A stretch of 36,463 nucleotides of DNA, from NCBI RefSeq assembly GCF_026130545.1, contig NZ_JAMOIM010000045.1, positions 1 to 36,463 of the forward strand, in the 5' to 3' direction. How positions within the stretch are numbered: the first letter of the stretch is position 1; each line of letters opens with the position of its first letter. Below the pieces are notes generated by a model. That model was not told the DNA's origin. It made no database searches and saw only the letters and a program-made list of their open reading frames with translations. Below, one piece after another: positions 22,106 through 29,927 of the stretch. Made by a program: the position numbers and the translations under genes. The stretch is from Lichenifustis flavocetrariae. Lineage in GTDB: Bacteria; Pseudomonadota; Alphaproteobacteria; Rhizobiales; Beijerinckiaceae.

Positions 22106-22570
22106 TCAGGCTGGCAGAGCGGCCTTGCGGTTTCGTTTCAGGCCGTAGCCAACAGCGCCAAGCCTGAGGAGTGCCGCGCCGAACATCGGCAGCCCGGCCG
22201 GCAGCGGCACGGCAGAGACTGCGGTTATAGTGAAGATGCGCGTGCCGGCATCACCCGCCGAGCCAGTGTAAAAATTTCTGACGGCGCCAAATCTAAATTC
22301 TTCGCCGGGGATGACAAACTCAGCCTGGAGACCGAAGCCAGGAAAGTAAGTGCTGTCATTCAAGAAGCCGGCCAGCCCTATTCCATTGATCGCTCCAGTT
22401 GCCGCTGTCAGAAAGCCACCTCCATCAGGGACAGTGAAATCTATGTCGGGTAGCATCGCGCCGCCTACAATGATGTTTCCATTCGAGATCGTGAAATTGT
22501 ACGTGGCGGCCGGAACCGCAGTTGCCACGCGCGACGTAGGCGGTTTTGAGCGATGCGGGATTGAGGTCAT
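22106..22570 (-). pseudogene. VPLPA-CTERM protein lacking its signal peptide
   Basis: The C-terminus has the full sorting signal: VPLPAGLPMFGAALLRLGAV then GYGLKRNRK, that is motif, hydrophobic helix and basic end, as in proteins handled by an exosortase-type system. The body (YNFTISNGNIIVGGAMLPDI, then FTVPDGGGFLT) looks like a secreted beta-rich protein of this group. The N-terminal 22 residues (MTSIPHRSKPPTSRVATAVP) are not a signal peptide, although such proteins always need one. The gene therefore seems to have lost or exchanged its 5' end. It keeps its own terminator. It could be a remnant of the event that placed these genes here. Confidence 0.6.
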
Positions 22571-22573
22571 CAA

Positions 22574-22913
22574 TCCGTGGTCCGCAGCGACCGCCGCGTA
22601 GTCTGTTCAAGCGACTTTCGCACCAAACATATGCACCGAAAAAGCCCAGCTATTTCAATGGCATGGTACCCCTGTCAAATGTCTTGAATTTCGCACGGAT
22701 AGGTGCAGATGGCCGGCTTCTATGGATCAGTACCCGAGGCCTCGCTTGATCAACACGAGATATTGACAGTTTATTAACTTATGGCAATGGTGGCCTCCCT
22801 AACTAGCGGGGGTGTGTTTAAGCCGGAAACGGCCAAAATTATTTTAGCTTCCAACTTTTTGTTCCCCGCTCCTTTCTTGAAAGTCAGTTCTTTCGTGTGC
22901 CTGGAGATTATCC
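22574..22913 (+). promoter_or_regulatory. Gene-free stretch upstream of VPLPA-CTERM protein
   Basis: I see no gene here. The right half is AT-rich and has TTGACA at 22763-22768, a good -35 match, but no strong -10 at the right distance. The message leader before the ATG at 22914 would be about 120 bases. The left half continues, on the minus strand, an open frame without protein-like content. Confidence 0.3.
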
Positions 22914-23771
22914 ATGAAGTCACTTCTTCACTTGTTCACCGCCTCAGCGTTGTCCATCATATGCGGATCCACGATTTCTCATGCCGCCAGCGTCAATACG
23001 ATTTGGGTCGATAACGCTACGAACGGGCCGCCGATCATTCAGGAATACAATCTGACGACAGGAGCATTGCTCGACCAAATTACTGCTCCTCAAGGAAATA
23101 ACGGACGAGGTATTGTCCAGATTGGAGACGATCTCTACTATACAAGTGCTAATACTGGAAGCGTATTTGAATACAATTATGTCACAAATACTGATCTAGG
23201 AACTGTTTTTACGATACCTGGGTCCTCTGGCCTCTCGACTATCGCCTACGATGGTCATAGCTTGTATGTGGGCGACTACACCGGCACAAACGCAGTTTAT
23301 AAGTATTCGCTGGGTGGAACTCTTCAGCAAACCCTCCATCTTGCAAACTGCACAGGGTTTTGTGATGGTCTGGAATATGCGAACGGGTCTCTGATAGAGA
23401 ATCGATCTGATGGTGGCAATGTTTACGACAAATACGATCTCAGTGGGAACCTAATACAAAGTGACTTTATTACAAGCCCGACGGGCAGTTCTACTGGGAT
23501 TGCCTTCGACGGAACGCATTTTTATACTGATGACGTTTTCAGCGGAGGGTCAGTCCAAATCTTTGACGTAAATGGAAATCACACGGGCCAGCTCGCTTTT
23601 ACAGGTCAAAACTATTATTTAGGCGAAGATTTGTCCGTCAACTACTCGGTCGTGATCCCTAGCACTGTTCCGCTGCCTCCGGCATTGCCGATGTTCGGAG
23701 CAGCCCTTCTTGGCCTTGGCGCTGTTGGCTACGGCGTAAAGCGGAAGGCTAAGGCCGCTTCAATCGCCTGA
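22914..23771 (+). CDS. Secreted VPLPA-CTERM protein, beta-propeller-like
   Basis: The 285-residue protein starts with a signal peptide (MKSLLHLFTASALSIICGST, cleavage near SHA-A at 24-25). It ends with a VPLPA-CTERM-type tail (VPLPPALPMFGAALLGLGAV then GYGVKRKAK). Between them are repeated short beta units with YD/YN and G.L (YNLTTGALLDQI, YDGHSLYVGDY, FDGTHFYTDDV, FDVNGNHTGQL), as in beta-propeller proteins. It should be exported and processed by the host's exosortase/rhombosortase-like machinery, none of which is on the plasmid. GGAGA precedes the ATG by seven bases. Codon use is less GC-rich than that of the mobilization genes, which suggests a separate origin. Confidence 0.85.
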   Translation: MKSLLHLFTASALSIICGSTISHAASVNTIWVDNATNGPPIIQEYNLTTGALLDQITAPQGNNGRGIVQIGDDLYYTSANTGSVFEYNYVTNTDLGTVFTIPGSSGLSTIAYDGHSLYVGDYTGTNAVYKYSLGGTLQQTLHLANCTGFCDGLEYANGSLIENRSDGGNVYDKYDLSGNLIQSDFITSPTGSSTGIAFDGTHFYTDDVFSGGSVQIFDVNGNHTGQLAFTGQNYYLGEDLSVNYSVVIPSTVPLPPALPMFGAALLGLGAVGYGVKRKAKAASIA

Positions 23772-23797
23772 TCCTCAAACAATATTCTCGACGACCG

Positions 23798-23825
23798 CGC
23801 CCGCAACTTTTGCTGCGGGCGTTTT
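23798..23825 (+). terminator. Rho-independent terminator after VPLPA-CTERM gene
   Basis: CGCCCGCA pairs with TGCGGGCG around an eight-to-ten-base loop, followed by TTTT. It lies 27 bases after the stop codon and separates this gene from the convergent transporter gene. Confidence 0.85.
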
Positions 23826-23860
23826 CAATCCCGCCGCTCAGGCCGTAACTCTCGATATAT

Positions 23861-24454
23861 TCAAGAGGCTGCGTGTTCCTCTCGTGCCGCCGTCCAAACT
23901 TCACGAGCGGCATCCATATTCATGACCGCGATCCCAAGGCCGACGAGCAAATCAGGCCATGCGGACTGCCATAGGAAAGCAGTCACCAGCCCCGCCGCGA
24001 TAATAGCGACGTTGGCGAAAGCGTCATTACGCGACGACAGGAAGGCGGCGCGAGTCAGGCTACCACCATGCGCCCGGTAGCGAGCCAGCATGAACGCGCA
24101 CGACAGGTTGACGATGAGCGCCCCGGCCCCGGCCAGCGAAAGCGGTAGGGGCGCGGGCGGAACCGGCACGTTGAATTTCTCCCATGCCGTCCAGAGCGTG
24201 GCAAAGCCAGGAACTAGGAGGATGACCGCCAGAGCCATGCCGACCCTCGCCCGGTGCTTCGCTGTCCACCCGAGCGCGGCTAGGATCAGGAAATTGATCG
24301 AGGCGTCTTCCAGAAAATCGACGCTATCCGCGAATAGTGACACCGAGCCAATGGTGAGGGCAACCGCGAACTCGATCCCGAAATAGCCTAGATTGAGCAG
24401 GGCGACGAGGCGGACAACCCGGCGCAGGCCGGTCTCGGCTATGGGTGCTTTCAT
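23861..24454 (-). CDS. Cation diffusion facilitator-like membrane protein, short
   Basis: The 197-residue protein has five to six membrane helices. It carries FADSVDFLEDASINF near residues 41-55 and SSRNDAFANVAIIAAG near 142-157, which correspond to the paired metal-site helices (HxxxD / NDxxxN) of the CDF family of divalent-metal exporters. It lacks the usual C-terminal cytosolic domain. Ser/Asp in the first site rather than His/Asp makes the metal unclear. It is convergent with the VPLPA-CTERM gene and has no obvious regulator beside it. Confidence 0.8.
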   Translation of the reverse strand: MKAPIAETGLRRVVRLVALLNLGYFGIEFAVALTIGSVSLFADSVDFLEDASINFLILAALGWTAKHRARVGMALAVILLVPGFATLWTAWEKFNVPVPPAPLPLSLAGAGALIVNLSCAFMLARYRAHGGSLTRAAFLSSRNDAFANVAIIAAGLVTAFLWQSAWPDLLVGLGIAVMNMDAAREVWTAAREEHAAS

Positions 24455-24645
24455 AGCCTCATGCTACCACAGCCTGAATCCCCGGCCGAACCACTGGAGT
24501 GGCTAGGGTGATAACGGCCATTATGACCGGTGCAAATGTCCTTCGTATCGCGGCGGCTTGAATCATGCCGCAAAACCGGTAGCATCCTCTCACGCCTGCC
24601 TTGCCCTTTCGCGCTCGGCAGGCGTCATCCCTTCGATAGGCGCGG

Positions 24646-24861
24646 TCAGTCCGTTTCAGGCAGCGGCTCGCCTTTCGCCCTGACGAACGATACCTCATCG
24701 GCATCGACGAAGAAGCGGCCCGCCTGACGGATCAGGACGGTTTCGCCGAGATCCTCGTGCCGCCCCTCGATCGTCGTGACCGAACCGATTGTCTCCGTCA
24801 CGCCAGTGAGTTCGCCACGGATCGCCTCGTATTCGTCGCGGTCGATTTCCTTGCGCTGCAT
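24646..24861 (-). CDS. Hypothetical 71-aa protein, third gene of SNase-SRAP operon
   Basis: The product (MQRKEIDRDEYEAIRGELTG, then ETVLIRQAGRFFVDADEVSF) is acidic, soluble and probably an alpha/beta fold. Its ATG shares its A with the stop codon of the SRAP gene (TGATG), so it is translationally coupled and part of the same operon. No family is recognised. Its role may be related to DNA damage because of its partners, but this is only context. Confidence 0.6.
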   Translation of the reverse strand: MQRKEIDRDEYEAIRGELTGVTETIGSVTTIEGRHEDLGETVLIRQAGRFFVDADEVSFVRAKGEPLPETD

Positions 24862-25532
24862 CACGCGGCCTGCTCGATCATTGTCGCATCCTCATCGCCC
24901 TGTCCCGTCCGGTTCAGCCGCGTCGTGACAATCCATTCCCGCAGCGCCGCCTCAGCAGCGGGGCGCAGCACGTCCGCACCGGCCGACCCGTCCAGCCAAG
25001 CGGCGAACTGGTCAGGGCCGAGCAGCACCGGCATGCGGTCGTGATAGGGCTGCATCCATTCGGATGCGCCCGACACGATGATGGTCGCCGACAGCACATC
25101 CTCGCCCGTCACCGGATCGTGCCATTTCTCCCAGAGCCCGGCGAAGCCCAGCACGGGCGAACCGTCCGCAGCCGTGAACAGATGCGGCACCTTCCCGCCC
25201 TTCTCGCCTGTCCATTCATAGAAACCCGAGGCAGGGATGATGCAGCGGCGCGTCTTGAATGCGCTCCGAAACATCGGCTTTTCGCCGACTGTTTCAGCCC
25301 TGGCGTTGAACGTCGCAGGCAGCTCCTTCAACGTCTTCTTCCAGAAGAACGGCACCAGGCCCCACCGCATCCGCACCAGATCGCGCCTGCCCTCGGCATC
25401 GAGGCGCAGCACGTCGATGTCCGTCGTCGGGGCGATGTTGTACCGCGCCCGCAGATTGCGGGCCGCGCCGAACACGTCGAGGAAACCGTGGATCTCGGCC
25501 CAGCTATAATGCTGCGTGAACCGTCCGCACAT
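24861..25532 (-). CDS. SRAP (HMCES/YedK) family abasic-site protein
   Basis: This 223-residue protein forms a covalent shield on abasic sites in single-stranded DNA. The start MCGRF exposes Cys2, the residue that makes the thiazolidine link after removal of Met. The other conserved residues are in place: N76 in FNARAE, E106 in GFYEWTG and H164 in YHDRMPVLL. The length is normal for bacterial YedK. The internal ATG at 25532 is chosen because Cys2 must be N-terminal. It follows the nuclease gene by 11 bases and overlaps the next ORF. Plasmid copies may protect single-stranded DNA during transfer. Confidence 0.94.
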   Translation of the reverse strand: MCGRFTQHYSWAEIHGFLDVFGAARNLRARYNIAPTTDIDVLRLDAEGRRDLVRMRWGLVPFFWKKTLKELPATFNARAETVGEKPMFRSAFKTRRCIIPASGFYEWTGEKGGKVPHLFTAADGSPVLGFAGLWEKWHDPVTGEDVLSATIIVSGASEWMQPYHDRMPVLLGPDQFAAWLDGSAGADVLRPAAEAALREWIVTTRLNRTGQGDEDATMIEQAA

Positions 25533-25543
25533 GCCCTGCCCTT

Positions 25544-26029
25544 TCAGTGCCGCCGATAGTGCGGCTTGGAATGCCGCCAGACCCACGGCGGCACCGGATC
25601 GGCGTCCGCCCATAGCCCAGCATGCGCCTTGATCGCCTGTGCGGCAGCCAGATCATACGACGCGGGCGGATGAAATTCATCATAGGCCCAGGCATCGCCG
25701 AGCGAAATCATCGTCCATCCGACATCCGTCCCGCTGATCGTCACCACGCCGACGATGCGGTCATAGCTGGTCGGAAACCGCCCATGATGCGGCGGCGGCT
25801 CGATATCGACCGTCTTGTGAAATATCATCGCCGTCAGATCGGCCGTCGATTTGCCGCCATAAGGTTGATCGTGTTCGGGCGCGTCCATCCCGAAGATGCG
25901 TACCCGCTGCTTCTCGCCATCCACCATCACCGTGAACGTATCGCCGTCCGCAATCTTGGTGACATAGGCGGGAAACGCTTGCGCCGATAGCGGCAACAGC
26001 ATCAGCAATACATCGAGGCGGAGTTTCAT
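25544..26029 (-). CDS. Secreted or periplasmic staphylococcal-nuclease-like protein
   Basis: The 161-residue protein begins with a signal peptide (MKLRLDVLLMLLPLSAQAFP, cleavage after AQA). It continues with the SNase OB-fold: YVTKIADGDTFTVMVDG, VRIFGMDAPEHDQPYGGKS and RIVGVV. Asp, Glu and Arg of the active site are visible in these stretches (DGDT, RIFGMDAPE, R in DRIVG). Such nucleases cut DNA or RNA in a calcium-dependent way. It is the first gene of an operon with SRAP and a small ORF, and is divergent from the BrnA-like gene. Confidence 0.85.
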   Translation of the reverse strand: MKLRLDVLLMLLPLSAQAFPAYVTKIADGDTFTVMVDGEKQRVRIFGMDAPEHDQPYGGKSTADLTAMIFHKTVDIEPPPHHGRFPTSYDRIVGVVTISGTDVGWTMISLGDAWAYDEFHPPASYDLAAAQAIKAHAGLWADADPVPPWVWRHSKPHYRRH

Positions 26030-26079
26030 AGGGATGATTATACAGGCAGCGCAACGACAGACGCCAGACCGGATTTATC

Positions 26080-26111
26080 TTATCTTAAAACTGGCCCGCT
26101 ATACTGACGTC
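26080..26111 (+). promoter_or_regulatory. Promoter, probably giving a leaderless message
   Basis: TATACT at 26100-26105 is a good -10 hexamer that ends only six bases before the ATG at 26112, and no Shine-Dalgarno sequence is present. The same layout, GCTAYACTGAC followed by three bases and the start codon, occurs before the gene at 30909 on the minus strand. Confidence 0.4.
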
Positions 26112-26384
26112 ATGGACACCCCGGCACCGGACACCGCCAGCCTGCCCGATGATTTTCGGGCCTCGGCCGCGCCCGCCGATCGGCGCGAGACCGTGACCCT
26201 CACGCTCGACGCCGACGTGGTGGCATGGATGCGGGCCGAGTTTCCCGACTGGCAGGGCCAAGTGAACGGCCTTCTGCGCTTCTTTCACGATACGAGCCTC
26301 AACCGCGAAGCGTCTTTCGATCCGGACGGGTTCGAGCCTGGCGAGATGGTCGCAAATGCCCCGCCCGAACCCGAGTTCGCCTAA
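26112..26384 (+). CDS. Orphan BrnA-like antitoxin
   Basis: The 90-residue protein has the BrnA core TVTLTLDADVVAWMRAEF then PDWQGQVNGLLRFF, a ribbon-helix-helix DNA-binding unit. Antitoxins of this type repress their operon and block BrnT. No BrnT toxin lies upstream; the nearest gene is the divergent nuclease. It may be a remnant, an antitoxin that counters a chromosomal BrnT, or a plain regulator. A frame extending to 26034 is possible, but the promoter in front of the ATG at 26112 favours the shorter form. Confidence 0.75.
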   Translation: MDTPAPDTASLPDDFRASAAPADRRETVTLTLDADVVAWMRAEFPDWQGQVNGLLRFFHDTSLNREASFDPDGFEPGEMVANAPPEPEFA

Positions 26385-26387
26385 TCT

Positions 26388-26450
26388 ACCATGAAGGGAC
26401 GGCCCAGCCCGTCGAAGCGGCCCTGCATCGCAGCCCATGGCCGCGACGCG
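26388..26450 (+). repeat. 63-bp direct repeat, left copy
   Basis: This begins ACCATGAAGGGACGG and ends CCCATGGCCGCGACGCG. It matches 27279-27341 at 59 of 63 positions without gaps. The first part of the right copy is a perfect hairpin (GACGGGC CT GCCCGTC); this copy has two changes there. The two copies bracket an AT-rich island. Confidence 0.85.
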
Positions 26451-26521
26451 ATGTATCAAGATGCCAGCTAAGAGGATATATTTACGTATACTTATAGATT
26501 AAAATCGACTATTATATCTGT

Positions 26522-26746
26522 ATGTCAATCATAGCAAAATATTTTCTTGTTGCAGCAGCTGCATCGGGGATCACATCTATTTTAAACGAAATGCATAATA
26601 CAAAATTAGAAAATAATAAATGCGAACCAATAGAAAACTCGCAAAATTTAGACACTCACAGCAATAGCAAAAAACTTCGCATCAATTCCAATCTGCTCAT
26701 TGAGCAGCGCCGTGATAGCTTCAAAAGTCTTGATATCACGAGATAG
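26522..26746 (+). CDS. Possible small membrane protein in AT-rich island
   Basis: The 74-codon frame starts MSIIAKYFLVAAAASGITSI, a hydrophobic N-terminus, followed by an Asn-rich polar stretch. It overlaps the end of the convergent ORF by 99 bases, and that region is better explained by the other strand. There is no ribosome site of note. It may be a real short gene truncated by insertion, or chance in AT-rich DNA. Confidence 0.3.
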   Translation: MSIIAKYFLVAAAASGITSILNEMHNTKLENNKCEPIENSQNLDTHSNSKKLRINSNLLIEQRRDSFKSLDITR

Positions 26747-27208
26747 TACAGTAGCTCTAGTTGAAGCTCTATTGCGTTGATCACGAGAAAAATTAAGCCC
26801 GATCATAATTTTGTTTTCAGGTGGTGCTGTCGTTTGAAATATTTCGAATACTTGTTCGTTAGTCTTTGTAGATCGAGATTTCATATACATTAGACCGTTT
26901 TCAATCTCTATAGAGCAGTCATAATCTGAAGACTCATCATAAGACAAATCGTCGGTTGGCTGTCGAACAAACCATCTCTTAAAATACATTACGCGTCTAA
27001 TACCACATGAAATATAAACCTTTCTTATATTTAATACATATGTATTGTCCTTGTATTCTATTGAGTGATGATACCATTTGCCAAATATCCAGATATGTTT
27101 AGGAGGCGTAAATACAAATCTTATGCCAGAATAAATAGATACAGATATAAAAACAATGAACGTGGCTATTATTGAGTCGAGGATTGATGGAATGTGATTT
27201 GATAGCAT
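26648..27208 (-). CDS. AT-rich membrane-anchored protein of unknown function
   Basis: The 186-residue protein has one or two membrane segments at the N-terminus (IPSILDSIIATFIVFISVSI, then YSGIRFVF). A cytosolic domain with beta pattern follows (HIWIFGKWYHHSIEYKDNTY, VLNIRKVYISCG, ENGLMYMKSRSTKTNEQVFE). Base composition is far more AT-rich than any neighbour, and the gene lies between two 63-bp direct repeats, which indicates foreign origin. The short membrane anchor plus beta-rich domain recalls two-helix beta-barrel effectors of CBASS-type defence, but no nucleotidyltransferase is nearby, so this stays a guess. ATG 27208 was chosen over one 15 codons earlier. Confidence 0.6.
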   Translation of the reverse strand: MLSNHIPSILDSIIATFIVFISVSIYSGIRFVFTPPKHIWIFGKWYHHSIEYKDNTYVLNIRKVYISCGIRRVMYFKRWFVRQPTDDLSYDESSDYDCSIEIENGLMYMKSRSTKTNEQVFEIFQTTAPPENKIMIGLNFSRDQRNRASTRATVLSRDIKTFEAITALLNEQIGIDAKFFAIAVSV

Positions 27209-27278
27209 GTAATGTGAGATATAATGCAGGCTGGCTCCAGCACCAAGCCGCACTCATATGCCTTTACAGAGTTTTTCC

Positions 27279-27341
27279 ACCATGAAGGGACGGGCCTGCC
27301 CGTCAAAGCGGCCCTGCACCGCAGCCCATGGCCGCGACGCG
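27279..27341 (+). repeat. 63-bp direct repeat, right copy
   Basis: This matches 26388-26450 at 59 of 63 bases. It includes the perfect 7-bp stem GACGGGC/GCCCGTC. With the left copy it frames 828 bases of AT-rich DNA, as would follow from recombination between, or duplication of, the repeats. Confidence 0.85.
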
Positions 27342-27367
27342 GTTTCCCTTCGTGGATATTCCTGTCC

Positions 27368-27754
27368 TCACCATGCCCGGCACGGGTTCTCGATCGCGCT
27401 TGCAGCGGTCGCCTGCGCCGCCTCGTGAAGGCGTTGTACCGACATGGGCTTCGGCAGCAGCCTCACCGTGGCCGGCATGCCGGCAGGCAATGACCTTATG
27501 CCTCCCGACAAGGCCGTGATCGCAGCATCGGGCCGAATGCACGCGATCTGCCCGGCCAGTTCGATGCCATGCCCGATCCGCGAACTGTTCAGGTCGATGA
27601 TGACCGAGCCGATTTCGTTGGCGGCATCGCTGCACCAGGCTAGCGCCTCTTCCGCCGTGCCGACCGTCTCGACGGTGTGGCCCATGGCCGTCAGTATCCC
27701 CCAGGCCAGGTTCCGCAGCATTTCGTCATCCTTCACGTAGAGAACATGATTCAT
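27368..27754 (-). CDS. Single-domain response regulator, atypical
   Basis: The 128-residue receiver has YVKDDEML (D9, D10), phospho-acceptor D54 in VIIDLNSSR, TALSGG and K102 in LLPKPMS. The usual xMPG after the acceptor is NSSR, a change seen in some alphaproteobacterial receivers. It has no output domain. ATG 27754 follows GAGAGGGGC. No kinase is adjacent. Its stop codon lies 26 bases from the AT-rich island's right repeat, so its downstream sequence was probably changed by that insertion. Confidence 0.85.
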   Translation of the reverse strand: MNHVLYVKDDEMLRNLAWGILTAMGHTVETVGTAEEALAWCSDAANEIGSVIIDLNSSRIGHGIELAGQIACIRPDAAITALSGGIRSLPAGMPATVRLLPKPMSVQRLHEAAQATAASAIENPCRAW

Positions 27755-27824
27755 GACGCTGCCCCTCTCGCGCACACCCTGCCCGCAAATCACCCGCTGC
27801 GATCCTGAGTCTGCCCGGCAGGGC

Positions 27825-27890
27825 CTACACCTTCAACAGGTCCTTGCAGCTTCCAGCCCGGTTTCCGCCCCATGGCGGCGAACGTCACCG
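27825..27890 (-). pseudogene. Fragment of a umuC 3' end
   Basis: Read on the minus strand, 27890-27846 matches the end of the intact umuC (28763-28719) at 42 of 45 bases, encoding [14 protein letters not shown]. It is followed by GACCTGTTGAAGGTGTAG, the counterpart of the umuC terminus (GACCTGCTGACGGTGTAG). About 41 bases between these are missing. So this is a deleted 3' scrap of a related polymerase gene. Confidence 0.75.
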
Positions 27891-27945
27891 ATCGTCACAC
27901 TTTTGATGTCTCTGTCATCGTCCGGGCGTCGCCCCGAAGACGGGA

Positions 27946-28238
27946 CCGCGCTCTAGCCAAGGGGCCGGAGCCTCGTGAAGCGTCGAGTCTCCGCGCATGC
28001 GCGTGACGATCGCTGACGCGAAGCCAGCAAGACAGAAAGAAAGCGGACCGTGCCGGTCCCGGCCGTCAATCACTGAAGAACGGGCAAGAGCCCGCGTCCG
28101 GCGGGTCCCTCCCCAGTCTTCGGCCCGTGAAGGACGGGCCTGCCAGACCGGGAGCTCCCCCACCCGCCGGCCGGTGATGACTGCCTCCTCCCGCTTATCG
28201 CCGCGTGGCTAGCAGGGTTGCATATGCAACCCTTTAAA
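27946..28238 (+). repeat. 293-bp non-coding leader element, copy 1
   Basis: This copy matches 31061-31353 with ten substitutions and no gaps. It contains several stem candidates: GGGC(A/G)AGAGCCC, CCGGCGGGTCC..., and at the 3' end the 18-base palindrome GGGTTGCATATGCAACCC followed by TTTAAA. It ends 22 bases before the start of a 122-aa gene, with the ribosome site just after the hairpin. Two of the ten changes fall in the loop of the end hairpin and one in the loop of GGGCRAGAGCCC, so the stems are kept. A 71-codon frame inside it also survives in both copies, but its substitutions are not clearly biased to silent ones. It is likely a structured RNA leader or mobile regulatory cassette. Confidence 0.8.
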
Positions 28239-28260
28239 TTATAAGCTAGGAGAAGAAAAC

Positions 28261-28629
28261 ATGAGCACTGCCAACACCATAAACCTCGGAACCGCTACGA
28301 TCGCCATCCCGGCAAGCTGCCCGCAGCCGGATATCTTCAAAGCCGTCTTCATGGCGCGTCTGATCGAACGCTTCGGAACGGCAGAGACAGCAGCCGATGC
28401 TCTCGCACAGTGGCAACACATCCAGCCCGTGCCGCAGCCCTTCTCCGTCAATGCCGAAGCCACACGGCTCTACCGTGAGGCCGGCTATGCCCTGAACCCC
28501 AAGGCGAAAGCATGGGATGATTTTCAGGAAGAGGTGTTCTGCGCTTTCCTCGATTTCGAGGAGGACGGTTCGGACCGGACCCCGCCTATCCCAGGCTGGT
28601 CAATGGATCCATCAGACCTGCCCGGTTAA
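28261..28629 (+). CDS. Hypothetical protein behind leader element copy 1
   Basis: The 122-residue protein begins MSTANTINLGTATIAIPASC. It has a helical central part (IFKAVFMARLIERFGTAETA, ADALAQWQHIQPVP) and an acidic C-terminus (CAFLDFEEDGSDRTPPIPGW). There is no signal peptide or membrane helix. AGGAG lies ten bases before the ATG, directly after the hairpin that ends the 293-bp element. The small acidic character recalls DNA-mimic or anti-restriction proteins, but no match to a known family is seen. It converges with umuC. Confidence 0.65.
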   Translation: MSTANTINLGTATIAIPASCPQPDIFKAVFMARLIERFGTAETAADALAQWQHIQPVPQPFSVNAEATRLYREAGYALNPKAKAWDDFQEEVFCAFLDFEEDGSDRTPPIPGWSMDPSDLPG

Positions 28630-28659
28630 GGAAAGACACGGAGCGGGGCACCTGCCCCG

Positions 28660-29922
28660 CTACACCGTCAGCAGGTCTTCCCAGGCCGTCGTGTAGCGCG
28701 GCGAGATGAAATCGCTCCGCAGCTTCCAGCCGGGCTTCCGCCCCATGGCGGCGAATGTCACCGTTCCCCGCCCGTATTTGGCATTGAGCGCGTCGAGCGC
28801 CCGCATCCGGGCCATCGCCTTCGGATCGTCAGGCCGATCGAACAGGCCTCCCTGCACAGTATCGGCCGCGACCAGGTTCAGCAGCATCACCCCCGCCTTC
28901 TTGTATTCGAGGCCGGACCGCCAGAGCGCATCGAGCGCCCGCATCGCGGCATGGTTCAGCTTGCCGGTGTCGGCCGACGCCACGGGCAGCGTCACCGACC
29001 GCTCGGCCGCATATTGCCGGTCTTGCGGCCTGTGCTTGTCCGTCGTGACGAACACCGTCAGACGGCCGCAGGCGAGGTTCTGCCGGCGCAGCTTCTCGGC
29101 CGCCCGCGCCGTGTGCGTCGTGACCGCCTCCTCCAGCTCGCGCCGCGTGGTGACACGACGGCCGAACGACCGCGAGGCCAAGATCATCTTGCGATCGGGC
29201 GGAGCCTCCTCGAGGCTGATGCAGGGGATGCCTTGCAGCTCGAGCACCATCCTTTCCATGACTACGCTCGTATGCATCCGCACGAATTTTGCGTCCGCCT
29301 GGCGTAGATCGAGCGGGTTTTTGATGCCGATCGCCTGCAAACGCTCCGCCATCCGGTGCGCGACCCCCCACAGATCGGTCAATTCGACCCGTTCGAGGGC
29401 CGCTTCCTGCTCTGCCGAGGTCAAAAGCACCAGAACGCCCCCGCTTTCGGGCGTCTTCTTCGCCGTGCGGTTCGCCAGCTTGGCGAGCGTCTTGGTCGGC
29501 GCGATGCCGACCGACACGGGGATGCCCGTCCATTGCAGCACCGTCGCCCGCATCTCCCGTGCATGCGCGTCCAGACGGCTTTCGAAGCCCGCCAGGCCGA
29601 GGAACGCTTCGTCGATCGAATACACTTCCAGATCGGGCGAGAAGCCTTCCAGCACTCGCATGACACGCGCGCTCATATCGCCGTACAGGGTGTAATTGCT
29701 CGACCGGACGATGATGCCCTGCGTATCGACCCGCTTGCGGCAGATGTGCCAGGGTTCGCCCATCTCGATGCCCAGAGCCTTGGCCTCGTTCGAGCGGGCG
29801 ATGACGCAGCCATCGTTATTGGACAACACGACCACGGGCTGGCCCCGCAGCTTCGGCTGAAACAGCCGCTCGCAGCTCGCATAGAAATTATTGCAGTCCA
29901 CCAATGCGATAGGGGCGGTCAC
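28660..29922 (-). CDS. umuC: Y-family DNA polymerase, UmuC subunit of Pol V
   Basis: The 420-residue protein is full length for UmuC. Visible features are [18 protein letters not shown] with the first metal Asp, [30 protein letters not shown] with the catalytic Asp-Glu pair, [20 protein letters not shown] and the helix-hairpin-helix [18 protein letters not shown]. It copies damaged DNA during the SOS response. A GTG at 29922 was chosen: it gives the family start ([12 protein letters not shown]) and lies five bases after the umuD-like stop, with AGGGA in front. A longer frame to 29964 would overlap umuD. It is co-transcribed with the umuD-like gene from an SOS promoter. Confidence 0.95.
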   Translation of the reverse strand: MTAPIALVDCNNFYASCERLFQPKLRGQPVVVLSNNDGCVIARSNEAKALGIEMGEPWHICRKRVDTQGIIVRSSNYTLYGDMSARVMRVLEGFSPDLEVYSIDEAFLGLAGFESRLDAHAREMRATVLQWTGIPVSVGIAPTKTLAKLANRTAKKTPESGGVLVLLTSAEQEAALERVELTDLWGVAHRMAERLQAIGIKNPLDLRQADAKFVRMHTSVVMERMVLELQGIPCISLEEAPPDRKMILASRSFGRRVTTRRELEEAVTTHTARAAEKLRRQNLACGRLTVFVTTDKHRPQDRQYAAERSVTLPVASADTGKLNHAAMRALDALWRSGLEYKKAGVMLLNLVAADTVQGGLFDRPDDPKAMARMRALDALNAKYGRGTVTFAAMGRKPGWKLRSDFISPRYTTAWEDLLTV

Positions 29923-29927
29923 GGTCC

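Noticed and set aside
27997-28212. 71-codon ORF inside the 293-bp element, also at 31112-31327
   Set aside because: It is kept in both copies, but of the seven substitutions in it four change an amino acid. The stems and the position before other genes favour an RNA element, so it is not listed as a gene.
28829-29533. Minus-strand 234-aa ORF overlapping umuC in another frame
   Set aside because: UmuC has all catalytic motifs in its own frame; this is a shadow.
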